From the NCBI GenBank assembly GCA_964491915.1, contig CAZBHS010000019.1, positions 1 to 64,000 of the forward strand: a stretch of DNA of 64,000 bases, read 5' to 3'. The notes under the pieces are model-generated. The model was not told the DNA's origin and did not search any database. It saw nothing but the letters and a program-made list of their open reading frames with translations. Shown one piece after another: positions 30,453 through 40,022 of the stretch. Each line of letters starts with the position of its first letter. The stretch's first letter is position 1. This stretch comes from JAHELQ01 sp964491915 (GTDB taxonomy: Bacteria > Acidobacteriota > Aminicenantia > UBA2199). A program made the position numbers and the translations under genes.

Positions 30453-33408
30453 GCTTTTTTAATTGTCGCAGCACCCGCTTCACCAATGGCGAGGCGTCGT
30501 GTTGCAATGTTTCCAACCGGAGGAGGGTGTCTTGCGCCTTCTCCGGGCGGCCCAATTTTTTATGACACCGGGCGGCGATGTGGTCTTCCAATCGTTCGTC
30601 CGGGTCGAAGGGCTTTCCGGCCCCCAGGTTTTCAGGCCACAGCCGGGCTTTGTCCACCGCTTGCAGAGCTCGCTTGTAATCGCTCTTTTTCATGTGATCC
30701 ACAGCGGTGAGCAAACACGCTTCCCGGTAGATATCATGACCTTCCCGCGCCCCTTCAAAGGGCAATACATTGACCTTGCGGAGAACGGAGAGACATTCCC
30801 TCAATTTGTGATTGCGCAGAAGCGCCCGTGCGTGGTCCAGGGCTATGATATAGTTGCCGGGGGCGATGTTGAACATTGTCCGGGTGGCTGTCAAGGCCTC
30901 CTTGAAGTTTTTCCGCTCCAGATGAAGTTGTGCCGACAGATGCCAGCCTCGCCATTTGCGGGGCTCCATTTTGGTGGCGGTGGTGAAATCCGCGATGGCC
31001 CGTTCGATTTGATTCAACTCATGGCGGAATGTCCCGCGGGTCAGGTAGAAGGGGGCATAGTCGGGATAGCTCCGGCAATTCTTGAAGAGCTCGGCGGCTT
31101 CAGTCATACGGCCTTTGTTCCAGAGGATCAGGGCCAGGTAGTAGTTGGGTTTCCAGTGGTTGCGGGTTTGTTTCACCGCCCAGGAGAATATATCGATAGA
31201 TTCCCTTCGGAAGGGGAAGACGAGGTGGGGCGATGCTTGTTGCGCCCGGTCGAGATAGCGGTGGCTTTTGGCCGGGTCGGTTTGGCGATGGAGGTAGGCC
31301 CGCCAATAATTGATGAGCGGATGCTTGGGGGCTTCGGCCAAAACCTGATCCGCTGTTTGGGTTTGCCCCATGTCCAGGTAGGCGAGGGCCAATTCTATAA
31401 AGGTTTCGTGGGGTAACTCGTTGCGGATGGGGGCGTGAAATCGCCGTAGATTGTCTTCCGATGGATCCAGCAGAAAGGCTTCGAAATTGGCGAAATGATG
31501 GAGGGGATCCATCTCGAGTAGCCGCTTGATTAAGAGCTTCGCCTCTTGTTTTTGGCCTCGCAAGCGGTGAAGGACAGTCGCCAATCGGATGGCGCCGGTG
31601 TGGCGGGGGAAGTCCCGCAGGCATTGGTTGGTTAGGGCGAGAGCTTGCTCCAGGCGGTTTGCTTTGAGGTGTAGGATGGCCAATTGCACTAGCGCGGGGG
31701 CTCTGTAAGTAATGGATCTGGCGGCCCAGCCGAATCCGTCTTTGGCATCTATCATCCGGTTCAATTCTTTATTGACGAGACCGTAGATGAAATTGGCGGT
31801 GTCGTCGTAGGCGTTGATGGAAAGGATTTTGCGGCAGTAGTCCAGGGCTCGATGGTAGTTGCCGCGGCGGTAGTGGAGTTCAGCGACGGCATTGAGAGCG
31901 CCTCGATGATAGGGCTCTTTTTCCAGTACCGCGAGATAGTGGGGTAACGCTTTTTGGTATTCCCTTTGGGCCGACAATTCCTCGGCGGAGACGAACAAGC
32001 CTTCGCTGGAGTTCCAGTCGAAGTCGTTGGGGGTCTCGAGGGGGCGGTTGAGTGTGTTGTCTTTGGCGTCTGTGCTCTTGTAGAGTAGTTTGTCTTTGCC
32101 GATGCGGATGGTGTAGGGTGATGCGGCGTTCGGTTTGGGGATGGAGATGTCGATGATCTCCATGGGAGCCGCCGATATGTTTTGCTTGTGGAGGAGAGTG
32201 CCGTTCGTCGAGACCTGCAAAAGATCTTCCAACGGCCTTAAGGGGCAGATGCGGATATGGAGGTTATCGCCTTCTGCCGTGACGTTCATACTGGCGTGAG
32301 GGGAGGCTGCGCCGATGCCGCCGATACCTTTGACGGGGAACCAGTGTTCGGTCCATTGGTTGGCGGAGAAGGGGGGGAAGAAGGCGTGCTTGAAGGGGGT
32401 GCGCGAGCTTTCGGCCGCCGCCTGGTTCAAGAGGGAGCCGCTCTGGAATTCCATGTATTGGTTGTTGTCTCCGTCCGTCAACAGGTCTCTCCAGATTTCT
32501 CCCTGGCGGGACAATGCCCAGAGCCAGAGCTTTTTGCCGGGTTTTTCATGGTAGGGAGCCCAATGGCCGTAGCCGGTGTCTTTTTTTTGCCGGTAGCCGC
32601 CGAAGAATTCTGTGTATTGGCCCAGGACATGATAGGATTTATGGCTGCCGAAAGTGTTGCCGGCGTAGAACGAGATATCGCGGCCTTCGCTGTCGATGGG
32701 CCAGGGAAAGGCGTTGCCGTCGTGGTCGATGTGATGGTTGCCGGGGTAATGGAAGTGCAGGTCGCCGGAAATATCAGCCGCCGCGTTGGTCCAATGGTAA
32801 TAGGACTGGCGGAGGGGCGTCGGGTTGTGCCACCACGACGATGTTTCGAACGAGGCTGCGTCGCGGGGCAGGCGGATATGGACGCGCCATTGGGTGCGGG
32901 AGGGAAGGTCGATGGCGCCGATGACGCAACTGACACTGCCGTCCTCGTTTTGGCGGGTGATGTAGTCTACCGGTGTCGAGCAGGTGGGGGCGTGACCGAT
33001 GGCGCCGAAGTTGAATTCGATGCCGCCGGAGGTCCAGGGGCCGCGCATGGCGATATCGCGGAATTTTACCACTTTGTTTTCGTAGATGAAGGCGGTCCCG
33101 GTTGATTTTTCCCGCGCGCCCCAAACCTTGCCGCCGATTTCAGGCGTTATAGAGACGGAGATGTAGGGATTCTCCATGCGGATGACCGCCCATTGTCGGT
33201 CGGCTCCTTCGGGGCTGTAGCCGTCGAAGCGGTAATAGGGGTAAATACGGCCCGGTTTGGCCACTGGGTCCGGGTCGCTGTAGGGATAGGTTTTGAAGAC
33301 TTTTTTCTCTTCCTTGATTGTCGCCTGTCCCTGCATTCCGGCTTCCATTGCCGGGAAAATACAAATAAATAGAGATAGTATTACGATTGGTTTGATGTGT
33401 CGAGGCAT
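30442..33408 (-). CDS. Secreted DUF5107-TPR protein
   Basis: 988 residues. It has a signal peptide at residues 1-23, then a galactose-mutarotase-like beta-sandwich region (about 40-430) typical of DUF5107: ISVSITPEIGGKVWGAREKS, MRGPWTSGGIEFNFGAIGHA and GYGHWAPYHEKPGKKLW. About fifteen TPR-like units fill residues 470-980. DUF5107 proteins accompany carbohydrate-degrading systems. The start is the ATG at 33408, preceded by AAAGGAG (33414-33420); an ATG at 33426 lacks one. The gene is divergent from the glycoside-hydrolase-like gene (119-bp gap), and the two probably share regulation. Confidence 0.85.
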   Translation of the reverse strand: MPRHIKPIVILSLFICIFPAMEAGMQGQATIKEEKKVFKTYPYSDPDPVAKPGRIYPYYRFDGYSPEGADRQWAVIRMENPYISVSITPEIGGKVWGAREKSTGTAFIYENKVVKFRDIAMRGPWTSGGIEFNFGAIGHAPTCSTPVDYITRQNEDGSVSCVIGAIDLPSRTQWRVHIRLPRDAASFETSSWWHNPTPLRQSYYHWTNAAADISGDLHFHYPGNHHIDHDGNAFPWPIDSEGRDISFYAGNTFGSHKSYHVLGQYTEFFGGYRQKKDTGYGHWAPYHEKPGKKLWLWALSRQGEIWRDLLTDGDNNQYMEFQSGSLLNQAAAESSRTPFKHAFFPPFSANQWTEHWFPVKGIGGIGAASPHASMNVTAEGDNLHIRICPLRPLEDLLQVSTNGTLLHKQNISAAPMEIIDISIPKPNAASPYTIRIGKDKLLYKSTDAKDNTLNRPLETPNDFDWNSSEGLFVSAEELSAQREYQKALPHYLAVLEKEPYHRGALNAVAELHYRRGNYHRALDYCRKILSINAYDDTANFIYGLVNKELNRMIDAKDGFGWAARSITYRAPALVQLAILHLKANRLEQALALTNQCLRDFPRHTGAIRLATVLHRLRGQKQEAKLLIKRLLEMDPLHHFANFEAFLLDPSEDNLRRFHAPIRNELPHETFIELALAYLDMGQTQTADQVLAEAPKHPLINYWRAYLHRQTDPAKSHRYLDRAQQASPHLVFPFRRESIDIFSWAVKQTRNHWKPNYYLALILWNKGRMTEAAELFKNCRSYPDYAPFYLTRGTFRHELNQIERAIADFTTATKMEPRKWRGWHLSAQLHLERKNFKEALTATRTMFNIAPGNYIIALDHARALLRNHKLRECLSVLRKVNVLPFEGAREGHDIYREACLLTAVDHMKKSDYKRALQAVDKARLWPENLGAGKPFDPDERLEDHIAARCHKKLGRPEKAQDTLLRLETLQHDASPLVKRVLRQLKKLND

Positions 33409-33527
33409 ACCGGCTCCTTTGTCCATGTCTTGTGTTCCAGATAGATTTTAGCAAACGGCCGGTTATTTGACAAATAGTTGGAGCTTTTTTACAATGACGG
33501 CATACATTTTTTTTGCGAGGAGTGATT

Positions 33528-36500
33528 ATGAAGAGACGGCTTGGTTTTTTATTTTTAATATTATTCATGATGACGAACATTCCGGTGAACGCCTCCAGCG
33601 AGATTGCATATGGCGTCGGCGACTGGGATGTCGAGGCATTCGGCAATCACCGGGTGGTGATCGAGGTTGAACGAAAGGCGGAAGCTGTGGCGGTGGAGAT
33701 TCCCTGGCGGCGGCGGGACCGGGAGCCGGAGAAGAAGAATCTGATACTTGTGGATGCGGCTACCGGTAAGAGAATTCAGGATATATTTCCGGTGACGGTG
33801 AATCGCGAGATGGCGCAATTGGTCTTCCGGCCGGTGACTGTGCCGGGCACGTATTATCTATATTATATGAGATGGGTGTCTGAAGGCTCCAAACACTATC
33901 CAAAAGTGCATTATCCGGGGCCTGATTACAAAGCGGATCCCCAATGGCTCCGGAAGCATCGCCTCGGTTCCGCGGCTCAGGCTATGAAACGGTGGAAGAG
34001 ATTTTTTAAAGCCACGGTCAAGGAGATCCAATCCATCGACAAGTTCAATAGTTTTTATCCGATGGAGGTGATTGCCACGGCCTCTGAAGTGAAGGATTTG
34101 CTTGGCCGGCACAAAGGCGCTCCCTATCTGGTGTTTCCCGAAGACCGGCAATATCCCATCCGTATGACGCGGGATTTGCCGTTTCGTTGGATCGAGAAGG
34201 GGCCTGTCCCCCGGTTTGAAGGCGCGGCTCTGCGGGGCGAGTTTTATTCGTTTCAGTTGGGGCTGTGGGCGATTGCCGGTGAGATTGCAAATCTCGAGGT
34301 GGTATTTGGGGATTTGAAGATGGCTGACGGCGTGGTGATTCCGGCGTCCGCGTTGCGCTGTTTCAATACCGGCGGTGTGGATTGGACCGGTAAGCCGTTC
34401 AAAAAGGTGTGCAAGGTGAAGCAAGGCCGGGTGCAACCGTTGTGGTGCGGGGTGCAGGTGCCGAAAGACGCTGAGGCGGGTGTCTATTCCGGGGCATTGC
34501 GCATCGCGCCCCAGGGATTTCCGGCGTTTGAAGTGGCTGTGGAATTGGAGGTGAAGCCCCAAACCATTGCTGTTGCAGGCGACGATGAACCGTGGCGTCA
34601 TTCCAGGCTTCGTTGGCTGGATTCCACCATCGCTCTGAACAATGATGTGACGGCTCCGTTTACCGCCCTGGAGGTGGAAGAGGAAGCCAACGCGGTGCGC
34701 TGTCTTGGGCGGCGGGTGGTGTTGGGGAAAAACGGTCTTCCTGCGAAGATTCAGTCGTTTTTCGCCGAAGAGATGACCCATCTGGCAAAGAAAGAGCGGG
34801 AGGTTTTGGTCGCGCCTCTGGCATTTGAAATCGAAGGAAACGATGGATTGCTGGAGAGTTCGGTCGATTCGGAGCTGCGGTTCGTGAAGCGGGATGCCGG
34901 TCTGGTCAGTTGGGAAGCCATGAACCGGGCGGGCGATGTATCGATGCGGGTGCGGGGGGATATGGAGTTTGACGGTACTGTTGAATACCAGGTGGAGCTG
35001 ACGGCAACGGAACCGGTGGATGTGAAGGATATCCGCTTGAGGATCCCGGTGAAAGACGATGTGGCGCGGTATATGATGGGGCTGGGCCGCAAAGGCGGCG
35101 TTCGTCCTGAGAGCTTTGATTGGACATGGGATGTGAAGAAAAACCATGATTCCGTTTGGGTGGGGGATGTCAATGCCGGACTGCAATGCAGTTTTAAGGA
35201 CAAGAATTATTCCCGTCCGTTGAATACCAATTTTTATCATCTCAAACCCTTGAACATGCCGCCTTCCTGGTACAATGAGGGCCATGGCGGGGTCCATATA
35301 AAAGATGCCGGCGATAACGGGTATGTGATTTCAGCGTTTAGCGGACCGCGGATTCTCGAGGCGGGGGAGGTTCTCCATTTTGATTTCCGGCTGCTGCTAA
35401 CGCCGTTCAAACCGATCGATACGGAGGCTCAATGGAGTACCCGCTATTTCCACCGTTTCGAGCCGTTGGACAAGATTGTCAAGACCGGCGCCAATACTGT
35501 GAACGTGCACCACGCCACAGATATCAATCCCTTCATCAACTATCCGTTTATCCGGCCTGAGGAGATGAAGGAATATATCGATGAAGCGCATGATAAGAAT
35601 TTGAAGGTCAAGATATACTATACAGTCAGGGAGCTGTCCAATATCGCCGCGGAATTGTTCGCTCTCCGCAGTTTGGGGGACGAGGTTTTGTCCGGCGGTC
35701 CCGGCGGCGGATTTTCCTGGTTGCAGGAGCATGTTGAAGAGGATTATATCGCCGGCTGGTTGGTGCCTGCCCTGGATGACGCGGCTCTTATCAATAGCGG
35801 CGTGTCCCGTTGGCATAATTACTATTTGGAGGGTCTGGCCTGGTTGGTGAAGAATGTGGGGATCGACGGGTTGTATATCGACGATGTGGCCTTCGGCCGC
35901 GTTGTCATGAAACGGGTGCGAAAGATACTCGATAGCGGCAGGCCCGGCGCTCTCATCGACCTCCATTCCGCCAACCAGTACAATGTGCGGGATGGATTCG
36001 CCAATAGCGCCAATTTGTATATGGAGCATTTTCCCTATATCAACCGCCTCTGGTTCGGCGAGTATTTCGATTACGGGTCGGCGCCGGATTTCTGGATGAC
36101 TGAAGTGGCGGGCATTCCTTTCGGTTTGATGGGGGAGATGTTGCAAGATGGCGGCAATCCCTGGCGGGGCATGGTGTTCGGTATGACCGCCCGTTTGCCC
36201 TGGGCCGGCGATCCGCGGCCGGTGTGGAATATCTGGAACGAATTCGGCATGAAGAATACCCGGATGATTGGTTTTTGGGTGAAGGATAGTCCGGTCGAAA
36301 CTGGGAATGAGGATGTGTTGGCTACAGTGTACGCCAAAGAGGGCCGGGCGATGGTGGCTCTGGCCAGTTGGGCTTCGGAAAAGGCGATGGTGATGTTGGA
36401 TATCGATTGGAAACGGTTGGGGATCAAGAGGTCGAAGGCAATAATCGTAGCCCCCGGTTCCGAGGGGTTCCAACCGGCGGAAACTTTCGCCGTCGATCAA

Positions 36501-36557
36501 CCGCTACCGCTGGAGCCGGGCAAAGGGTGGTTGCTGGTTATCAGTGAAAAGAAATAA
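33528..36557 (+). CDS. Secreted glycoside-hydrolase-like protein (DUF6067/GH123-like)
   Basis: 1009 residues. The signal peptide covers residues 1-24 (MKRRLGFLFLILFMMTNIPV, then NASS). N-terminal beta-sandwich domains lead into a probable TIM-barrel domain (about 620-940) with VGIDGLYIDDVAFGR, LIDLHSANQYN, LYMEHFPYINRLWFGE and WMTEVAGIPFGLMGE, a pattern of acidic residues at strand ends as in retaining glycosidases. It resembles proteins annotated DUF6067 or GH123-like; the exact family is uncertain. Start ATG at 33528 with GAGGAG at 33517-33522. Likely polysaccharide or glycoprotein degradation outside the cytoplasm, together with the divergent DUF5107 protein. Confidence 0.7.
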   Translation: MKRRLGFLFLILFMMTNIPVNASSEIAYGVGDWDVEAFGNHRVVIEVERKAEAVAVEIPWRRRDREPEKKNLILVDAATGKRIQDIFPVTVNREMAQLVFRPVTVPGTYYLYYMRWVSEGSKHYPKVHYPGPDYKADPQWLRKHRLGSAAQAMKRWKRFFKATVKEIQSIDKFNSFYPMEVIATASEVKDLLGRHKGAPYLVFPEDRQYPIRMTRDLPFRWIEKGPVPRFEGAALRGEFYSFQLGLWAIAGEIANLEVVFGDLKMADGVVIPASALRCFNTGGVDWTGKPFKKVCKVKQGRVQPLWCGVQVPKDAEAGVYSGALRIAPQGFPAFEVAVELEVKPQTIAVAGDDEPWRHSRLRWLDSTIALNNDVTAPFTALEVEEEANAVRCLGRRVVLGKNGLPAKIQSFFAEEMTHLAKKEREVLVAPLAFEIEGNDGLLESSVDSELRFVKRDAGLVSWEAMNRAGDVSMRVRGDMEFDGTVEYQVELTATEPVDVKDIRLRIPVKDDVARYMMGLGRKGGVRPESFDWTWDVKKNHDSVWVGDVNAGLQCSFKDKNYSRPLNTNFYHLKPLNMPPSWYNEGHGGVHIKDAGDNGYVISAFSGPRILEAGEVLHFDFRLLLTPFKPIDTEAQWSTRYFHRFEPLDKIVKTGANTVNVHHATDINPFINYPFIRPEEMKEYIDEAHDKNLKVKIYYTVRELSNIAAELFALRSLGDEVLSGGPGGGFSWLQEHVEEDYIAGWLVPALDDAALINSGVSRWHNYYLEGLAWLVKNVGIDGLYIDDVAFGRVVMKRVRKILDSGRPGALIDLHSANQYNVRDGFANSANLYMEHFPYINRLWFGEYFDYGSAPDFWMTEVAGIPFGLMGEMLQDGGNPWRGMVFGMTARLPWAGDPRPVWNIWNEFGMKNTRMIGFWVKDSPVETGNEDVLATVYAKEGRAMVALASWASEKAMVMLDIDWKRLGIKRSKAIIVAPGSEGFQPAETFAVDQPLPLEPGKGWLLVISEKK

Positions 36558-36595
36558 GTCCACGGCCGGCATTTTATAAAACCGGCTGATATCTA

Positions 36596-36623
36596 AAACA
36601 CCGCGGCCTTTGTCGCGGTGTTT
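36596..36623 (+). terminator. Hairpin after the glycoside-hydrolase-like gene
   Basis: A perfect 10-bp stem AAACACCGCG (36596-36605) / CGCGGTGTTT (36614-36623) with an 8-nt loop. The T run is short, so termination may be partial. A smaller inverted repeat (GCCGG / CCGGC) sits just before it. Confidence 0.6.
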
Positions 36624-36733
36624 CCCGGTGCGAAAGTTTATTGCCCGGAAAAGTTGAATTTTTGGGGTTTGGGATTATATTATAGATAATATGTTTATTG
36701 CGGAATGATCGCATTCTGCAAGGGAGGAAGATG

Positions 36734-37099
36734 ATGGGGTTTTTAACCACCACGTTGGCGCGGGTGCTGTATGGCCTGCCGTTTGCCGTTTTCGGCTTCA
36801 ATCATTTTATGTATGCGCAACAGATGACCGGGATGGTTCCCTCGTTTATGCCGTTCAAGATTTTCTGGGTCTATTTGACCGGAGCGGCGTTGATTGCCGC
36901 GGCCATCAGTATCATCAGCACGATCCATATCCGTCTGGCTTCGTTGTTGTTGGCGTTGATGCTGTTCATATTCGTCGCCTTCATCCATCTGCCGGGAGTG
37001 TTGAATCAACAAACCATGCAGATGGCGATGGCGGGGCTCCTGAAAGATCTCAGTCTGGCGGGCGCGGCATTGTTTATCGCCGGAAAATACGGGAAATAA
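36734..37099 (+). CDS. DoxX-like small membrane protein
   Basis: 121 residues with four helices and a DoxX-type pattern: VLYGLPFAVFGFNHFMYAQ in the first helix and GLLKDLSLAGAALFIAG in the last. The family is poorly defined and has been linked to quinone or respiratory functions. GGGAGG at 36722-36727 fits the second of two adjacent ATG codons (36731, 36734). Monocistronic, with a terminator hairpin overlapping its 3' end. Confidence 0.75.
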   Translation: MGFLTTTLARVLYGLPFAVFGFNHFMYAQQMTGMVPSFMPFKIFWVYLTGAALIAAAISIISTIHIRLASLLLALMLFIFVAFIHLPGVLNQQTMQMAMAGLLKDLSLAGAALFIAGKYGK

Positions 37100-37125
37100 C
37101 GAGTTTATTGATTCCCGTGTTTTTT
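37089..37125 (+). terminator. Terminator of the DoxX-like gene
   Basis: Stem ACGGGAA (37089-37095) / TTCCCGT (37112-37118) followed by G and a T run (37120-37125). The stem begins inside the last codons of the gene. Confidence 0.6.
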
Positions 37126-37128
37126 ATT

Positions 37129-37764
37129 TTATTTGCGCCGGGATTTGCGGACGTATTTGTAATTGCGTTTTACAATACTGAGAATCCAGGAATATTTCTT
37201 CTGCATCCGGTCCAGGAGCTGGATGTTCGCCTGCTTGCCCGCCTCTTCGGCCTTGGCCTTTTTGTTCATGGCGAAATCCAGAATGCCGTCGGAGTCGGAG
37301 TCGCCCAGAAGGTAAACTGAGCCGGACGGGACCTTGACCTTTAAGTCGATGACATCGGACGGGGCGTCTTTCATCAAATCGGCGATTCTGGCGTCTCTTT
37401 TGCCGGCGAATTTCGACGTGCTCCAGGTGATGGTGACCCAGTTCCCTTTTTCGTTCATATCCAGGGTGAACGCGTCATAAAACCATTCGGGGCTCCAGGA
37501 GGTGAGGGTGCCGCCTCCGGTGTTCCGTTTATATTCGTTGTACGAGATGCTTTTTTTTGTTTTGCGTCCGTAATTTTCCAGAACCTTGAGCGCCTGGTAC
37601 ATGGTGGCGTCTTTGGGGATCTCCTGCTGCCAGGTCTGCAATGGAGTCGGTCCCGGCTCTGCCGGGGGAGGCTCTGTTACCGGGGTTTTGGGGCCGCAGC
37701 CGATAGCGGCCGCGAATGCGACGATGACCAATGATTTGAGAATTCCTTTAAACTGAATGTGCAC
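37129..37764 (-). CDS. Lipoprotein of unknown function
   Basis: 211 residues. The signal peptide ends in a good lipobox AAIGCGPK (Cys23), followed by a Pro/Glu linker (TEPPPAEPGPTP) typical of surface lipoproteins, then a domain with WSPEWFYDAFTLDMNEKGNW and a DSDSDGILD segment that looks like a calcium-binding loop. It is second in a likely two-gene unit with the four-helix membrane protein (16-bp gap). No family recognised. Confidence 0.75.
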   Translation of the reverse strand: MHIQFKGILKSLVIVAFAAAIGCGPKTPVTEPPPAEPGPTPLQTWQQEIPKDATMYQALKVLENYGRKTKKSISYNEYKRNTGGGTLTSWSPEWFYDAFTLDMNEKGNWVTITWSTSKFAGKRDARIADLMKDAPSDVIDLKVKVPSGSVYLLGDSDSDGILDFAMNKKAKAEEAGKQANIQLLDRMQKKYSWILSIVKRNYKYVRKSRRK

Positions 37765-37780
37765 TTGATACTCCTTACGC

Positions 37781-38230
37781 TTATTGTTTGCTGTTTTCTT
37801 TTTCTTTTTGCCGGGAGAGCGCTAGTTCATTACAAGAGCCGGTCAAGAGGAGAGCCGCCGCGCCCAAGAGGGCGAGGTAAAGCCCGAATCTGCATTGGGG
37901 GATGATATAGCGGCTTTTGAAGGCCAGGACGATCACCGTTACCACCGGGATCATGCCGGTTATCATCGCCAATGTGCCGGTAGATTTTTTGAATGCGTTC
38001 ATGACAAGAAGAATGACTGCCCCGATAGGTACGAACCAGATGATAATGGTAATAATCATGGACACTGATTGAAACGCGTCAAAAAAATTCAGGAAACGCT
38101 TGATGTTGTATCCTCCGGCGGTAACCATCGGATTTGAAAACCATGGTAAAAAGAACGCTAAGATCAATAATACTGCGGCTGCTATTTCCATTCTTTTTAA
38201 AAAACTGTAGAAACGGCTCGATTGTTCCAT
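37781..38230 (-). CDS. Four-helix membrane protein
   Basis: 149 residues with four hydrophobic helices (about 14-32, 54-77, 84-103, 114-130) and a charged C-terminal tail (SRQKEKENSKQ). Not recognised. It precedes the lipoprotein gene by 16 bp on the same strand. Confidence 0.65.
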   Translation of the reverse strand: MEQSSRFYSFLKRMEIAAAVLLILAFFLPWFSNPMVTAGGYNIKRFLNFFDAFQSVSMIITIIIWFVPIGAVILLVMNAFKKSTGTLAMITGMIPVVTVIVLAFKSRYIIPQCRFGLYLALLGAAALLLTGSCNELALSRQKEKENSKQ

Positions 38231-38411
38231 CCTATTTTTTTCCTGTTTGGGTTTGGATTTAGGTGTATTTTATAACATTTTTAGACAGGAAAATCAATGG
38301 TGGATCGATAGCGGCGACGTTTCAAAATTATCTTTTATTTTAGTTTTTTTCGTTGATAATAAATTCCTCGTATGGTATATAGAAACAAGAATTTCTGGTA
38401 AGGGCTGCAAA

Positions 38412-38738
38412 ATGGATAGTAGAAAGGCGACAAGGTTAAAGACGAACGGCATCGAGGTCATCCTCATCGATGATAACAATCATTTTCCCGCAATTATTTT
38501 AGATGTATCGGAAAGCGGAATGTCAGTGCATTGCACCCATGTATTTCCCACCTTTAAAGAGATCGGAATTTTATTTAACTTCAATCGCCATAAAGTGGAA
38601 TTGAAAGGAAGTGTCCGTTGGGTGAACGAGCATGTGGGGCGGTATAAAGGCAAGATGAAGGAGATTGGTATCTCACTCCCTCATCCCCCGGCGGAATATC
38701 TGGATTTTGTCAGGGAAAATATCGATAACGGGGAATGA
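38412..38738 (+). CDS. PilZ-domain protein
   Basis: 108 residues forming a single PilZ domain: RKATR (the RxxxR motif, residues 4-8) and DVSESGMSV (the D/NxSxxG motif, near 30-38), which together bind cyclic-di-GMP. The rest fits the beta-barrel (VELKGSVRWVNE). The start is the ATG at 38412; an upstream in-frame extension to 38247 lacks domain support. Likely a c-di-GMP effector for motility or surface behaviour. Confidence 0.85.
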   Translation: MDSRKATRLKTNGIEVILIDDNNHFPAIILDVSESGMSVHCTHVFPTFKEIGILFNFNRHKVELKGSVRWVNEHVGRYKGKMKEIGISLPHPPAEYLDFVRENIDNGE

Positions 38739-38813
38739 ACCGCTTGCTTATATTCTAATTCTTGGTTAAAATCCTCTTTTGAGAATGTGTCTCATAAAGA
38801 AGGAGTGTTAATA

Positions 38814-39965
38814 ATGATCGATGAAAACGCACTGGTGAAGACCTTGCAACAATTGGTAAGTATTGAATCTGTCAATCCATCTCTTGATTGCAATGGGAAG
38901 GGTGAGAATGAAATCTGTCTCTATCTGGCCGGTATTCTTGAAGAGATGGGCGTCGAGACCGAGATTTTACGGTTTGGAGACAATCGCGGCAGCGTTGTTG
39001 GGGTGATCAAAGGCAGTGGGGAAGGGAAATCCATTATGTTGAACGGTCACATCGATACCGTCGGCATCGCCAATATGGATATTGATGCGTTGAATCCAAA
39101 GATAGAAGAGGGCAAGCTCTATGGCCGGGGCAGCGAAGACATGAAGAGCGGGGTTGCCGCCATTATCGCCGCGGCCCGCGGCTTGTTGGCCTCCAATGCT
39201 GAATTGAAGGGCGATGTGGTGCTGGCGTTGGTGGGAGATGAGGAATACAAAAGCAAGGGTACTGAAACGGTCTTGGAAAAATACAAGACCGACGCCGCCA
39301 TCGTAACCGAACCCACAGCTCTGACGATCGCTTTGGCGCACAAGGGCTTCGTGTGGAGCGAGATCGAGGTGTTCGGAAAAGCTGCGCATGGCAGCCGGCC
39401 GGAAGAGGGGATCGACGCCATCATCAAAGGGGGAAAGATTTTGGCGGAATTGGACAAGTACCAGGAAGAGACTCTCAAACAGAAACAACATCCTCTCGTG
39501 GGGCATCCGTCGGTTCACGCCTCGATAATCAACGGCGGCCGCGAGATCAGCACCTACCCGGAATACTGCAAAATCGAATTGGAGAGACGCACCATCCCGG
39601 GCGAGGAAGAGCTGGCTCTTCACACTGAATTGACCTCCATCATCGAGCGGCTCTCGGCAATCGATCCCCAACTCAATGCTAAAACAAAGGTTTTGTTTAG
39701 CCGCCCCCCGATGGAAACCTCGAAAGATGAAGACCTGGTAAAGGTTTTACAGAAATCCTTCAAAGATGTGACCGGATCGGAACCCAATCTTGGCGGCGCT
39801 TCATTTTGGACTGACGCCGCTCTTATCGCGGCTGAAGGGATCCCTACCGTCAATTTCGGACCCACGGGCGGCGGCCTTCACGGAGCGGTGGAATATGTGG
39901 ACATCGAAAGCGTCAAACAAAACGCCGCGGTAATCCTCGACTTCCTTCTCAACTTCTGTTGCTGA
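38814..39965 (+). CDS. M20 family metallopeptidase / deacylase (ArgE/DapE-like)
   Basis: 383 residues. Di-zinc ligands are visible: LNGHIDTV, YGRGSEDMKSG, GDEEYKSKGT (catalytic and metal glutamates), TEPT, and the final GGGLHGAVE. The dimerisation domain sits between them (KAAHGSRPEEGIDA). The family covers acetylornithine deacetylase, succinyl-diaminopimelate desuccinylase and related aminoacylases; the substrate cannot be assigned. ATG at 38814 with AGGAG at 38801-38805. Confidence 0.9.
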   Translation: MIDENALVKTLQQLVSIESVNPSLDCNGKGENEICLYLAGILEEMGVETEILRFGDNRGSVVGVIKGSGEGKSIMLNGHIDTVGIANMDIDALNPKIEEGKLYGRGSEDMKSGVAAIIAAARGLLASNAELKGDVVLALVGDEEYKSKGTETVLEKYKTDAAIVTEPTALTIALAHKGFVWSEIEVFGKAAHGSRPEEGIDAIIKGGKILAELDKYQEETLKQKQHPLVGHPSVHASIINGGREISTYPEYCKIELERRTIPGEEELALHTELTSIIERLSAIDPQLNAKTKVLFSRPPMETSKDEDLVKVLQKSFKDVTGSEPNLGGASFWTDAALIAAEGIPTVNFGPTGGGLHGAVEYVDIESVKQNAAVILDFLLNFCC

Positions 39966-40022
39966 ATTTCGATTGGCCCGCCGCCGCAGTCTTTGCGCCT
40001 TTATTTTAAGAGGGGCGGCGCG

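Noticed and set aside
32257..33105. 282-residue plus-strand frame
   Set aside because: Opposite-strand shadow of the DUF5107 gene.
33858..35297. 479-residue minus-strand frame
   Set aside because: Opposite-strand shadow of the glycoside-hydrolase-like gene; no signal peptide or motif.
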